Source of the DNA: Deinococcus sp. QL22
Lineage (GTDB): Bacteria; Deinococcota; Deinococci; Deinococcales; Deinococcaceae
DNA: 64,000 nucleotides
NCBI RefSeq assembly: GCF_023370075.1
Contig: NZ_CP097149.1
Span: 1,427,001 to 1,491,000, forward strand
Reading direction: 5' to 3'
Shown: positions 19,206-26,864 of the stretch, in pieces
Numbering within the stretch: position 1 is the stretch's first letter
Layout: every line of letters starts with the position of its first letter
Translations under genes and position numbers: made by a program
Notes under the pieces: model-generated
Seen by the model: only the letters and a program-made list of their open reading frames with translations
What the model was told of the DNA's origin: nothing
The model's database searches: none

Positions 19206-19565
19206 ATGTCTCTGACCGATACCGTGAGTACCGCCGCAGAACAATATCGCCGCCCCGGCCCAGAGCGCCTGAAACTGTACGGCAGCCTATTCGCCCTGCT
19301 GATTCTCACGGCCACCTTAGGCCGCAAACGCAGCGGAGAACTCGGCACACGCGCCACGCTGAAGCAGAGTTCATTTGCCCGGATCATGTTTATGGACATC
19401 GGCGCGGTGAGTACACTGGGAGCGCTGTATCTCGTGCTGAACGGCAAGACCCCCGTGCGTGTGCCCGCCGCCCTCGCCACTCTGTTTGTCGGTAGCTTTG
19501 CGCTCTTGCCTGCGCTCGCCTACGAAGATTGGGTCGCCATGCAGAACAAGGACAGCGCCGAGTAA
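19206..19565 (+). CDS. Small membrane protein of unknown function, 119 aa
   Basis: Three hydrophobic stretches are visible (about residues 26-40, 60-77 and 82-103), so an integral membrane protein. No catalytic motif is recognised. ATG 19206 follows a TAGGCT -10 box by 5 nt; an in-frame ATG 45 bp upstream would extend into the promoter. The next gene, a P-loop kinase, starts 2 bp after the stop, so the two form an operon. The link between them is unknown. Confidence 0.72.
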   Translation: MSLTDTVSTAAEQYRRPGPERLKLYGSLFALLILTATLGRKRSGELGTRATLKQSSFARIMFMDIGAVSTLGALYLVLNGKTPVRVPAALATLFVGSFALLPALAYEDWVAMQNKDSAE

Positions 19566-19567
19566 GC

Positions 19568-20095
19568 ATGTCGCTGTTCATCATCACAGGCGTCCCTGGC
19601 ACCGGGAAAAGTAGCCTTTGCCGGGCGTTGATGGAGCAGTATCCGTTCGGCCTACATTTGCCTGTAGACGATCTGCGGGAATGGGTCGTGTCCGGCATTG
19701 CCCACCCCGTGCCTGCATTCACGCCCGAAACGCAGCGGCAGTTTGACCTGGCGCGGCAAAGTGCGGGCCAGACGGCTGAGATCTATCACCGGGCCGGGTT
19801 TGCCGTTGCCATCGACGATGTGCTTGGGCCAGCCGACCTCTCCACTTTCGGGCTATCGGAGCAGGCCACCAATACCCTGCTGTGGGCCGAGCTGGACGTG
19901 ATTTTAGAGCGCAACCGCCTGCGCCAGAACAAGCACTTTGACCCGCTGACGCTGGAGCCTGTGATTCGGATGCTGCACGCCAGTCAGGACAGAGAGGAAT
20001 TTAGGCGGCAGGGCTGGAAGGTGGTGGATACGACGCGCCTCACACTGGAGGAAGCGGTGAGAGCAGTCTTGCAGGCAACAGAAAACGTGGACTGA
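19568..20095 (+). CDS. P-loop kinase (chloramphenicol-phosphotransferase-like), 175 aa
   Basis: MSLFIITGVPGTGKSSLCRA gives a Walker A motif (GVPGTGKSS, 8-16) directly after the first strand. LHLPVDDLREWV follows, the position where CPT-like kinases bind substrate, and AVAIDDVLG is a probable Walker B. Length fits the AAA_33/CPT group of small-molecule kinases. It is the third kinase of this general type in the window but diverged from the pair at the left edge. It starts 2 bp after a small membrane protein gene and converges on der. Confidence 0.82.
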   Translation: MSLFIITGVPGTGKSSLCRALMEQYPFGLHLPVDDLREWVVSGIAHPVPAFTPETQRQFDLARQSAGQTAEIYHRAGFAVAIDDVLGPADLSTFGLSEQATNTLLWAELDVILERNRLRQNKHFDPLTLEPVIRMLHASQDREEFRRQGWKVVDTTRLTLEEAVRAVLQATENVD

Positions 20096-20136
20096 GGTTG
20101 CCCCCAGATCCACGTTATTGCTGAGTTGTGCTGGCC

Positions 20137-21459
20137 TCAGTCGTCGTTGTTTGCGCCCTTCTCCCGCTTGTACGGCCCCTTTTCCTTCCACTTCAGGCGT
20201 ACCGGAATGCCCGCCAGATCCAAGTCTTCTCGGATGCGGTTTTGCAAGTAGCCTTCATAAGAGCGCGTGACAAAATCGGCGCGGTTGCAGAAGATGGCGA
20301 ACGTGGGCGGCGAGGTCTCCACCTGCGTCATGAAGTACATCTTCAGCTTCTTGCCGTGGAAGTTGGGCACGCTCTGGCGCATCTGCCAGACTTCCAGCCA
20401 GCGGTTCAGTTCGCTGGTCGGAATGCGTGACTGCCACTTGGCGTGCAGTTTCATGGCCTCGGCCAGCATCTCGTGAATGCCGTACTCGTTGATGGCGCTG
20501 GTGTACACACGCGGCGCGTAGCTGATGTGGTGCAGCTTTTGGGCAAGGTCTTTTTCGGTGAATTTCAGGTCTTCATCGGGGATCAGGTCCCACTTGTTGA
20601 CCACCACGATCACGGGTTTGCCGCTTTCGTAGGCCAAATTTGCCAGCTTCAGTTCGTGGTCGCCCAGATCGCCCGCGTTGACGACCAGCCAGATGAGGTC
20701 GCTGCGGGCAATGGCCGCCTGAGACCGCTGAATCGCGTAATCCTCGATGGCCGTATCGGGCTTTTTGCGAATGCCCGCCGTATCCACCAGCACGAATCGC
20801 TGCCCGCCGTAATCCCATTCCACGTCCAGACTGTCGCGGGTGGTACCGGGTTGGTCGGCCACAATGGCCCGCTCGGTCTGGGTCATGGCGTTCAGTAGGC
20901 TGGATTTGCCCACGTTGGGCCGTCCAATCAGGCTGATTCGGATGGGCGCGATTTCTGAGACATCCTCGTCGTCTTCGGGCAGGTGGCTCATGACCCTATC
21001 CATCAGGTCGTCCAGCCCGCGTGCGTGCTCGGCGCTCACGGCGATGGGTTCGCCAAAGCCCAGCGCCCACAACTCGGACAGATACACCTCATGTTTGGGG
21101 CTGTCAATCTTGTTCGCCATTGCGATCACGGGCTTGCCCAGTTTCCGCAGCCAGTCGGCCACTTCATAGTCGGCGGCGCTCAGGCCCTCGCGGGGATCGA
21201 GCACAAAAATTACGGCCTGTGCGCCTTCCATCGCCCATTCCGCCTTCTCACGAATCGCGGCTTCCCACTCGTCGCCGCTCCACAATCCGCCCGTATCAAT
21301 GAGTGTAATGCGGTGGTTCTGGTACAACATCAGGCCTTCTTTGGCATCCCGCGTCACGCCGGGAAAATCGGCTACTACAGCTTCGCGCCGCCCAATCAGG
21401 CGGTTAAACAGGCTGGACTTACCGACGTTTGGTCGGCCTACTACGGCTACTTTATGCAT
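20137..21459 (-). CDS. der: Ribosome-assembly GTPase Der (EngA)
   Basis: Der is an essential GTPase with two consecutive G domains that helps mature the 50S subunit. The 440-aa product shows G1 loops GRPNVGKSS at residues 8-16 and again near 180, DTGG and DTAG G3 motifs, NKID and NKWD G4 motifs, and a C-terminal KH-like domain (from about 355) ending in a basic tail. Length is the family norm. GGAGCG 6 nt before ATG 21459 serves as the ribosome-binding site. It is monocistronic; the 576-bp gap upstream holds the cassette repeats. Confidence 0.97.
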   Translation of the reverse strand: MHKVAVVGRPNVGKSSLFNRLIGRREAVVADFPGVTRDAKEGLMLYQNHRITLIDTGGLWSGDEWEAAIREKAEWAMEGAQAVIFVLDPREGLSAADYEVADWLRKLGKPVIAMANKIDSPKHEVYLSELWALGFGEPIAVSAEHARGLDDLMDRVMSHLPEDDEDVSEIAPIRISLIGRPNVGKSSLLNAMTQTERAIVADQPGTTRDSLDVEWDYGGQRFVLVDTAGIRKKPDTAIEDYAIQRSQAAIARSDLIWLVVNAGDLGDHELKLANLAYESGKPVIVVVNKWDLIPDEDLKFTEKDLAQKLHHISYAPRVYTSAINEYGIHEMLAEAMKLHAKWQSRIPTSELNRWLEVWQMRQSVPNFHGKKLKMYFMTQVETSPPTFAIFCNRADFVTRSYEGYLQNRIREDLDLAGIPVRLKWKEKGPYKREKGANNDD

Positions 21460-21680
21460 TGTGGACGCTCCTTCTCGGTGTCGAATCAGCTTCCGCGTCA
21501 GGGAAGGATTCGCCGTTGCCCGCCGTCACGCTGAACGCTTCGGGCCATAGACTGAAGAGTGTAACGCAGTTTGACTGGGGCAAATGTGGGCGAACGCGGA
21601 TGCATAAGCTTGTCGCTCCCAGAAGTCGTTGAGGGTTGTGGAATGCGTGCTAGGCAAGTTTTTAAACCCACTTGCATAAT

Positions 21681-21709
21681 TTGACAGTGCCTGCATACCG
21701 CGCTATATT
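21681..21709 (+). promoter_or_regulatory. Consensus sigma-70 promoter, cassette 1
   Basis: TTGACA (21681-21686), 17-bp spacer, TATATT (21704-21709). The spacer end TGCATACCGCGC is identical in cassettes 2 and 3. It is one of the best promoter matches in the window, yet no gene follows. The der-cytochrome c gap (21460-22035) has two such cassettes and no gene. Confidence 0.75.
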
Positions 21710-21715
21710 GATCCC

Positions 21716-21760
21716 AATCAAGTAGGTACAGCCACCGTCCGAGCAGGGCGATTTTTTTTT
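21716..21760 (+). ncRNA. Candidate 45-nt RNA, cassette 1
   Basis: From the predicted start (about 7 nt after the -10) to the end of the terminator T run, the transcript would be about 45 nt. Its middle (TCAAGTAGGTACAGCCACCG) resembles cassette 3 (TCAAGTTGATCAGACACCG). It has no start codon with a useful frame. Confidence 0.45.
21735..21760 (+). terminator. Terminator of cassette 1
   Basis: CCGTCC-GAGCA-GGGCG hairpin followed by A and nine T residues. It lies only 25 bp after the -10 box. Confidence 0.7.
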
Positions 21761-21906
21761 GTTTTGGTATTGATCGGGGAGTGTCCGACTTTCCGGTTGA
21801 CCTTCAGTAGATTGTTGAACTCTGTATATAGTGGCCGAGTTTCGTTGGCTGAAACAAAGCAGTCAACGCTGTCTGGAACGGGATTTTTGAGACCCGCCTG
21901 CATGAT

Positions 21907-21935
21907 TTGACAAGCCTTGCATACCGCGCTATATT
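21907..21935 (+). promoter_or_regulatory. Consensus sigma-70 promoter, cassette 2
   Basis: TTGACA (21907-21912), 17-bp spacer, TATATT (21930-21935). It is a direct repeat of cassette 1 displaced by 226 bp; similarity extends about 30 bp upstream (TTTTTGAGACCC versus TTTTTAAACCCA, then TGCATGATTTGACA versus TGCATAATTTGACA). Confidence 0.75.
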
Positions 21936-21945
21936 TGCCTTATCA

Positions 21946-21968
21946 CCGTCCGAGAAGGGCGGATTTTT
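21946..21968 (+). terminator. Terminator of cassette 2
   Basis: CCGTCC-GAGAA-GGGCGG (6-bp stem) plus A and TTTTT begins only 10 bp after the -10 box, so the predicted transcript is little more than the hairpin (about 25-30 nt). Confidence 0.7.
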
Positions 21969-21993
21969 CGTTTTGGCCTCTGGCACAACACAA

Positions 21994-22019
21994 CCGCCGC
22001 CTTAGTTTGTAGGCGGCGG
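21994..22019 (-). terminator. Hairpin after cytochrome c gene
   Basis: CCGCCGCCT / AGGCGGCGG, a perfect 9-bp stem with an 8-nt loop, 16 bp after the cytochrome c stop. The minus-strand tail is TTGTGTTGTG, only moderately T-rich. Confidence 0.65.
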
Positions 22020-22035
22020 CTTGCGTTTCAGCTTC

Positions 22036-23016
22036 TCAGTTCAGCGTTTTGATGTAGGCCTGCAAGTCTGCGATCTGCTCGTCGGTAAGCTGAGTTTCGC
22101 TGTAGCGGGGCATGGTGCTGTTCAACTCGCGCTCGGGGGTTTTGCCCTGGCGCAGAGCCAGCGTAAATTCAGCCAGCGTCCAATTCTTGGGGCCGTCTGG
22201 GGTAGTCAGGGCGGGGCCGATATTGCCACCGGCGTTGGCTCCGTGGCAGCCCGCGCAATTCGATGCAAATACGGCGCGGCCATTGCTGGGGTCGCCGGCT
22301 GGGTCGGTGTTGCGGACCGCTGCCTCGTCAGGATTGGTGCCCTCTGTGGTTCCCGTGGGCTTGCCCGCTTCGTCGTCGGGGTTCTGGGTGTCGCTGGTGT
22401 CTTCGTTGGTGTTGGCGCGTTGCTCGGCGGCGGTCTGTGCGCCGTTGTCGTTCGCGTCGGTTGCGCCTCTGGTGGTGTCTGTATTGCCGCCTTCAGTGGT
22501 CGTGGCCGTGCCTGACGTGCCGCTCCCCGTGTTCCCGGCCTCGTCTGTGTTGCCTGCGTCTGTGGTACCTGTGCCGCCGCTTCCCGTGCCCTCGGTTCCG
22601 CCGTCCGTGTTGGTCGCGGCTTCGCGTGCTGCGTCGGTAGATTCACTGGAGGCTGGGTCGCCGCCCATGCTCATGCCGTTGTCGTCCGTGGTCTGAATAT
22701 CGCTGTCGCGGGTGCCGCCTGTGGGGGCCACCTCGCCCTGTGCAGACTCGTTGGCATTGTTGGTGTCGTTGCCCAGCGCAGCATTTGCGGCGGCACTCTG
22801 GGTTCCGGCGCCGCTCTGGGACGTTTCGGCGGGGGCCACGATGGTGCCTTCACTGCTGGGGGCCGCCGCACCGCCGGGATTGGGCAGCGTGCGCGGCAGC
22901 ACGATCAGAAGCACAACGCCCAGCAGCACGCCCAATGTGACGCCCAGGGCCCAAGACAGCACGTCGCCTGCGATCCACCTCGTTCGGTTGTTTCCTCTGC
23001 GGTTTAGGCTGCTCAT
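22036..23016 (-). CDS. Membrane-anchored monohaem cytochrome c with long linker
   Basis: A 326-aa electron carrier. A single membrane anchor (about residues 20-42) is followed by roughly 190 residues of low-complexity Gly/Thr/Asn/Asp/Ala-rich linker and a C-terminal class I cytochrome c domain. The haem site is CAGCH near 254-258, with a distal Met in the MPRYSETQLTDEQ segment. The haem domain would sit outside the membrane on a flexible tether. ATG 23016 is supported by TATTCT 6 nt upstream. Only Asn, Asp and Glu vary the linker; few Pro. The redox partner is unknown. Confidence 0.9.
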   Translation of the reverse strand: MSSLNRRGNNRTRWIAGDVLSWALGVTLGVLLGVVLLIVLPRTLPNPGGAAAPSSEGTIVAPAETSQSGAGTQSAAANAALGNDTNNANESAQGEVAPTGGTRDSDIQTTDDNGMSMGGDPASSESTDAAREAATNTDGGTEGTGSGGTGTTDAGNTDEAGNTGSGTSGTATTTEGGNTDTTRGATDANDNGAQTAAEQRANTNEDTSDTQNPDDEAGKPTGTTEGTNPDEAAVRNTDPAGDPSNGRAVFASNCAGCHGANAGGNIGPALTTPDGPKNWTLAEFTLALRQGKTPERELNSTMPRYSETQLTDEQIADLQAYIKTLN

Positions 23017-23022
23017 GCTGCC

Positions 23023-23028
23023 AGAATA
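23023..23028 (-). promoter_or_regulatory. Leaderless -10 box TATTCT
   Basis: TATTCT is 6 nt before ATG 23016 of the cytochrome c gene. Confidence 0.55.
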
Positions 23029-23135
23029 CGGCCCGGTTTGCGGCCCTTCTGTCACTTTAACCGGGCATTCCCTTCATGGCTTGCAAGGGTTTGAAAAGAG
23101 TTCCAGCCCAATTGTGTCTTTTGCTTAACTTTCTC

Positions 23136-23507
23136 TTAAAACAGACTTTCGGGCGGGGCATCCTTTTGTTCTTCGGGCCACCACTGTACTTTGCTCAGGT
23201 CGCAGCGGCCAGAGGAATCGAGTACCACGCCCTCGGCCACCAACAGTCCTTCCTGCATATCGCCGAAGCCGACTTTGTGCGTACTCACGCGGCCCTGGGC
23301 ATTGATGACTCGCTGCCAGGGCAACTCCGAGCCGCCCATCAACGAATTGAGTACAAACCCCGCCTGACGCGCCGCCCCCGGACTTCCGGCCAGGAGTGCC
23401 AGTTGCCCGTAGGTCATCACGCGGCCTTCGGGAATGCGGGCCACCAGCGCCAGCACGCGGTTTTTGAAGCCCGCTTCTAAATTGGCCGCTCCCGGTTCGT
23501 GCGTCAT
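23136..23507 (-). CDS. Alkyltransferase-like (ATL) DNA-binding protein
   Basis: A 123-aa relative of the C-terminal domain of O6-alkylguanine transferase. It keeps the helix-turn-helix and active-site neighbourhood (RIPEGRVMTYGQLALLAG, then LPWQRVINAQGRVS), but the acceptor cysteine of the PCHR motif is Trp (PWQR). That is the hallmark of ATL proteins, which bind O6-alkylguanine and pass it to nucleotide excision repair instead of repairing it directly. Its ATG overlaps the TGA of the upstream DinB-family gene by 4 bp, an operon that may deal with electrophile damage. Confidence 0.9.
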   Translation of the reverse strand: MTHEPGAANLEAGFKNRVLALVARIPEGRVMTYGQLALLAGSPGAARQAGFVLNSLMGGSELPWQRVINAQGRVSTHKVGFGDMQEGLLVAEGVVLDSSGRCDLSKVQWWPEEQKDAPPESLF

Positions 23508-24019
23508 GCGTCGCCCCGCATGGGCCCCCACATTCGGTCTTCATCGGGCAGCGGAAAGCCGCTCACCTTCAGCGCCAGCGCAATTTGGCCCCGGTGGTAG
23601 GCCGTGTGCCCCAGCATATGCAGCACAAACTGGGCGGGTGAGGGGTGCGGTAGGTCGCCAGACGTGGTGGCTACCGTTGCCGTTTGCAGCGTCGTATTCC
23701 ACACTTCGCGCATCACGGCAGCGGCCCGCGTGGGATCATCCTGGGCCACAAAAGCGTCGGTCTGGGTTTCGTCGTATAGCACGGGCAAAGGCAGGGCCAC
23801 ACCTTCGTTCAGTTGTGCCAGCCAAAACTTCGTCGATCCGGCCATATGCGCTAGATGTTGGGCCACCGTCATGCCGCCGCCGGGCGTCTGAGCGGCCATC
23901 ATTTCAGTGGTCAGGTGACCGCACAGCACGTCGTTCACACGGTTTTCGGCGGCCACAGCGGTCGCCAGCACGCCAGCCAGCTCGGAACCCATTGGCCCAG
24001 CAAAAGAGGGAACAGTCAT
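23504..24019 (-). CDS. DinB/YfiT-family putative metalloprotein
   Basis: A 171-aa four-helix-bundle protein of the DinB superfamily, many of which are thiol-dependent transferases (for example bacillithiol transferases). Histidines expected to bind metal are present: one in TVAQHLAHMAG and two in HMLGHTAYHRGQIAL (the HxxxHRxQ signature). The substrate is unknown; deinococci use bacillithiol, which makes a thiol-transfer role possible. AGGGTA/TACCCT lies 6 nt before the ATG. It is the first gene of a two-gene operon with the ATL gene. Confidence 0.85.
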   Translation of the reverse strand: MTVPSFAGPMGSELAGVLATAVAAENRVNDVLCGHLTTEMMAAQTPGGGMTVAQHLAHMAGSTKFWLAQLNEGVALPLPVLYDETQTDAFVAQDDPTRAAAVMREVWNTTLQTATVATTSGDLPHPSPAQFVLHMLGHTAYHRGQIALALKVSGFPLPDEDRMWGPMRGDA

Positions 24020-24025
24020 GGCTTT

Positions 24026-24031
24026 AGGGTA
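24026..24031 (-). promoter_or_regulatory. Leaderless -10 box TACCCT
   Basis: TACCCT is 6 nt before ATG 24019 of the DinB-family gene. Confidence 0.55.
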
Positions 24032-24086
24032 CAGGGCGCAGAGCAGTTGGGGGTTATGGGGGCCAGCGTGGAGGGACTAGCCTTGT

Positions 24087-24959
24087 TTAGAGAGTACGTT
24101 CCACTTCCCGCTTTCCCGGCTTCGGCCCAAATTGCAGCGGCGCATGCCCCGGCACCGCTTTCAGCGCAAATTCGGTCAGGCCCAACCGGTCAGGTTCCTC
24201 CAGGTGATATCGGAAGTTCCAGAGGTAATGCTGCACCACCCGTTCGGGCAACCCCAATTTCAGGGCGTGCCTGCGGGCCACTTCTGCCAGATGTCCTAAC
24301 CCTTCCCGCCGCGCCTCGCGCATGGCCTGCACCAAGTCGGGCGGGGGCGGATGGCCTTTGCGGTAAGCCCACACGGCAAACACGAACGGGTGTCCGGTAA
24401 TGGCAAACCATTCCTCGGCCAGATCGGTCACGTGGACTGTTTGCCCGCCTGCGCGTCCGGTGTGCGGCAGGGCAGTCATGGTGGTTTCGGGCGTGAGGGG
24501 GCCAACCGCCGCGTACCACTCGCGCAGGGCGCTGTCTCCAATTCTCAGCACGCCGTCAAAGCCCGCCGCCAGCAGCGTTTCGGGCGTTCCCTCGGCTCCC
24601 TCCAGCACAGGCGTCAGCCCACGCTCCTTCAGCACCACTTCCAGCAGGGCCACACTGGTCGCGCTCTGGCTGGTGAGCGCAATTCGCCTGAGTGCGTGCA
24701 GCGGCGCAGTATGAAACAAATTTACCGAATACACCGGCCCCAGCACGCTCACCGAAAAATCGGGCAAGGCTTCGAGCTTGTCGGCGTTGCGGATAAATTC
24801 CACCACGCTGATATTCGCCACATCCACGCGTCCATCCAGCAGCGCGGCATTCATTTCGGTGGGCACGCCCGTAATGGCGCTCACGCCCGGCGGCAACTGC
24901 AACGAATCCAGAATCGGCGCAACGTTGGTGAAGTGAATCCAGCCCGCGCGGTAGGTCAT
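24087..24959 (-). CDS. mqnA: Chorismate dehydratase MqnA
   Basis: MqnA removes water from chorismate to give 3-enolpyruvylbenzoate, the first step of the futalosine menaquinone pathway. The 290-aa product has the periplasmic-binding-protein-like fold of the family: GWIHFTNVAPIL at the start, then GVPTEMNAALLDGRVDVANISVVEF, SVNLFHTAPL, TSQSATSVALLEVVL and the C-terminal HPFVFAVWAYRKG. It lies downstream of mqnE, with two small genes and a hairpin array between, so pathway genes cluster here. No clear Shine-Dalgarno sequence or -10 is seen close to the ATG. Confidence 0.93.
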   Translation of the reverse strand: MTYRAGWIHFTNVAPILDSLQLPPGVSAITGVPTEMNAALLDGRVDVANISVVEFIRNADKLEALPDFSVSVLGPVYSVNLFHTAPLHALRRIALTSQSATSVALLEVVLKERGLTPVLEGAEGTPETLLAAGFDGVLRIGDSALREWYAAVGPLTPETTMTALPHTGRAGGQTVHVTDLAEEWFAITGHPFVFAVWAYRKGHPPPPDLVQAMREARREGLGHLAEVARRHALKLGLPERVVQHYLWNFRYHLEEPDRLGLTEFALKAVPGHAPLQFGPKPGKREVERTL

Positions 24960-24974
24960 GACTGTTCCCGTGCG

Positions 24975-25057
24975 GGTCTAAGGGTCGAAAGGTCTAAGGG
25001 TCTGAGGAACTGCGCTAGCTGTGTTCTTAGTCTCTTAGACCCTTTGACCCTTAGACC
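24975..25057. repeat. Long inverted repeat of GGTCTAAGGGTC units
   Basis: The left arm (24975-25010) has GGTCTAAG twice; the right arm (25023-25057) is nearly its reverse complement, with TTAGACC twice. The arms are about 35 nt with few mismatches and a 12-nt gap, giving a long hairpin between the SnoaL-like gene and mqnA. It could act as a transcript processing or attenuation element; it has no T run. Confidence 0.75.
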
Positions 25058-25074
25058 ACAAGCAAAGCGAGTCC

Positions 25075-25431
25075 TCACGGCACCACCTGCACACTCACCG
25101 CTTGCCATTCTCCACCCCTTCTGGCGTACACGCGCAGGAAACTTTGCACCCGCTCGCCGCCTGCATACAGCGTGCCCCGCGTAATCGCCGCGTCGCCGTA
25201 CACCCGCGAGGCGTGGCGCTCAAACACCAACGCGGTGGCCGGATTGTTCACCATTTCGCGCAGCAGGTCCACCCGGAACACCACCTGCCCGTCTGGAAAA
25301 AAGGCCATCCAGTCGTCGGCCAGTACCCGCGCCATACGCTCCGGGTCGCGGTGATGGTAGGCAGCGTTCCAGAGGTCGTCCAAGTACAGCACGGCATCTA
25401 GGTCTGATACCGTTGGCTCAGGCGGCAGCAC
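25075..25431 (-). CDS. SnoaL/NTF2-like protein (DUF4440 type)
   Basis: A 118-aa single-domain protein with the cone-shaped NTF2/SnoaL pattern. An N-terminal helix contains LWNAAYHHRDPERMARVLADDW, then strands FFPDGQVVFRVDLLREM, and a C-terminal sheet ending GGEWQAVSVQVVP. Such proteins are ligand-binding pockets or small isomerases; the activity is unknown. The start is GTG 25431, 14 bp inside the end of the upstream small membrane protein gene. Location in the mqnE-mqnA cluster hints at a quinone-related role, unproven. Confidence 0.8.
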   Translation of the reverse strand: MLPPEPTVSDLDAVLYLDDLWNAAYHHRDPERMARVLADDWMAFFPDGQVVFRVDLLREMVNNPATALVFERHASRVYGDAAITRGTLYAGGERVQSFLRVYARRGGEWQAVSVQVVP

Positions 25432-25644
25432 GGTAGCTCTTTCTGTTGTAGATCAGGTCGGCCAGAATCAGGCCGATACAGGTCAGCAGCCACACCCAGC
25501 GCAGGGCCGCCAAGCTTGCCAGCCAGCTTTCAGGAAGGCCGACAGCCACGAATCGCCGCAGCACAAAGTCGGTCAGGACAGGCACGAGCAAGAGTCCCCA
25601 GCCCCAGTACCCCAACTGGCCCGGACGGTATCGGTGCAGTCTGC

Positions 25645-25648
<4 letters not shown>
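25418..25648 (-). CDS. Small two-helix membrane protein, 76 aa
   Basis: A short protein with two hydrophobic segments (about residues 14-28 and 45-67) and a basic C-terminus (NRKSYRAAA). The likely start is TTG 25648, whose last two bases begin the TGA of mqnE, so it is translationally coupled; no ATG exists in the frame. The 3' end overlaps the SnoaL-like gene by 14 bp. Tight overlaps on both sides argue it is real. The function is unknown. Confidence 0.65.
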
Positions 25649-26781
<1,133 letters not shown>

Positions 26782-26787
26782 GGACTT

Positions 26788-26793
26788 AGGGTA
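26788..26793 (-). promoter_or_regulatory. Leaderless -10 box TACCCT
   Basis: TACCCT is 6 nt before ATG 26781 of mqnE. The divergent GH31 gene has its own TACCCT at 26849-26854, 10 nt before its ATG. Confidence 0.55.
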
Positions 26794-26864
26794 GCGCGGG
26801 GCGGGGTGGTGAAGTGTCCCATTGGGGAAGGTTGCCCCACCAACGCGCTACCCTGACTCCCAGC

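Noticed and set aside
20091..20141. ACTGAGG / CCTCAGT inverted repeat at the convergent ends of the kinase and der genes
   Set aside because: 7-bp stem with a 37-nt loop and no T run; too weak to call a terminator.
21460..22035. tRNA gene behind the consensus promoters in the der-cytochrome c gap
   Set aside because: Looked for a cloverleaf between each promoter and terminator; the distances (25-60 bp) are too short and no T-loop is present.
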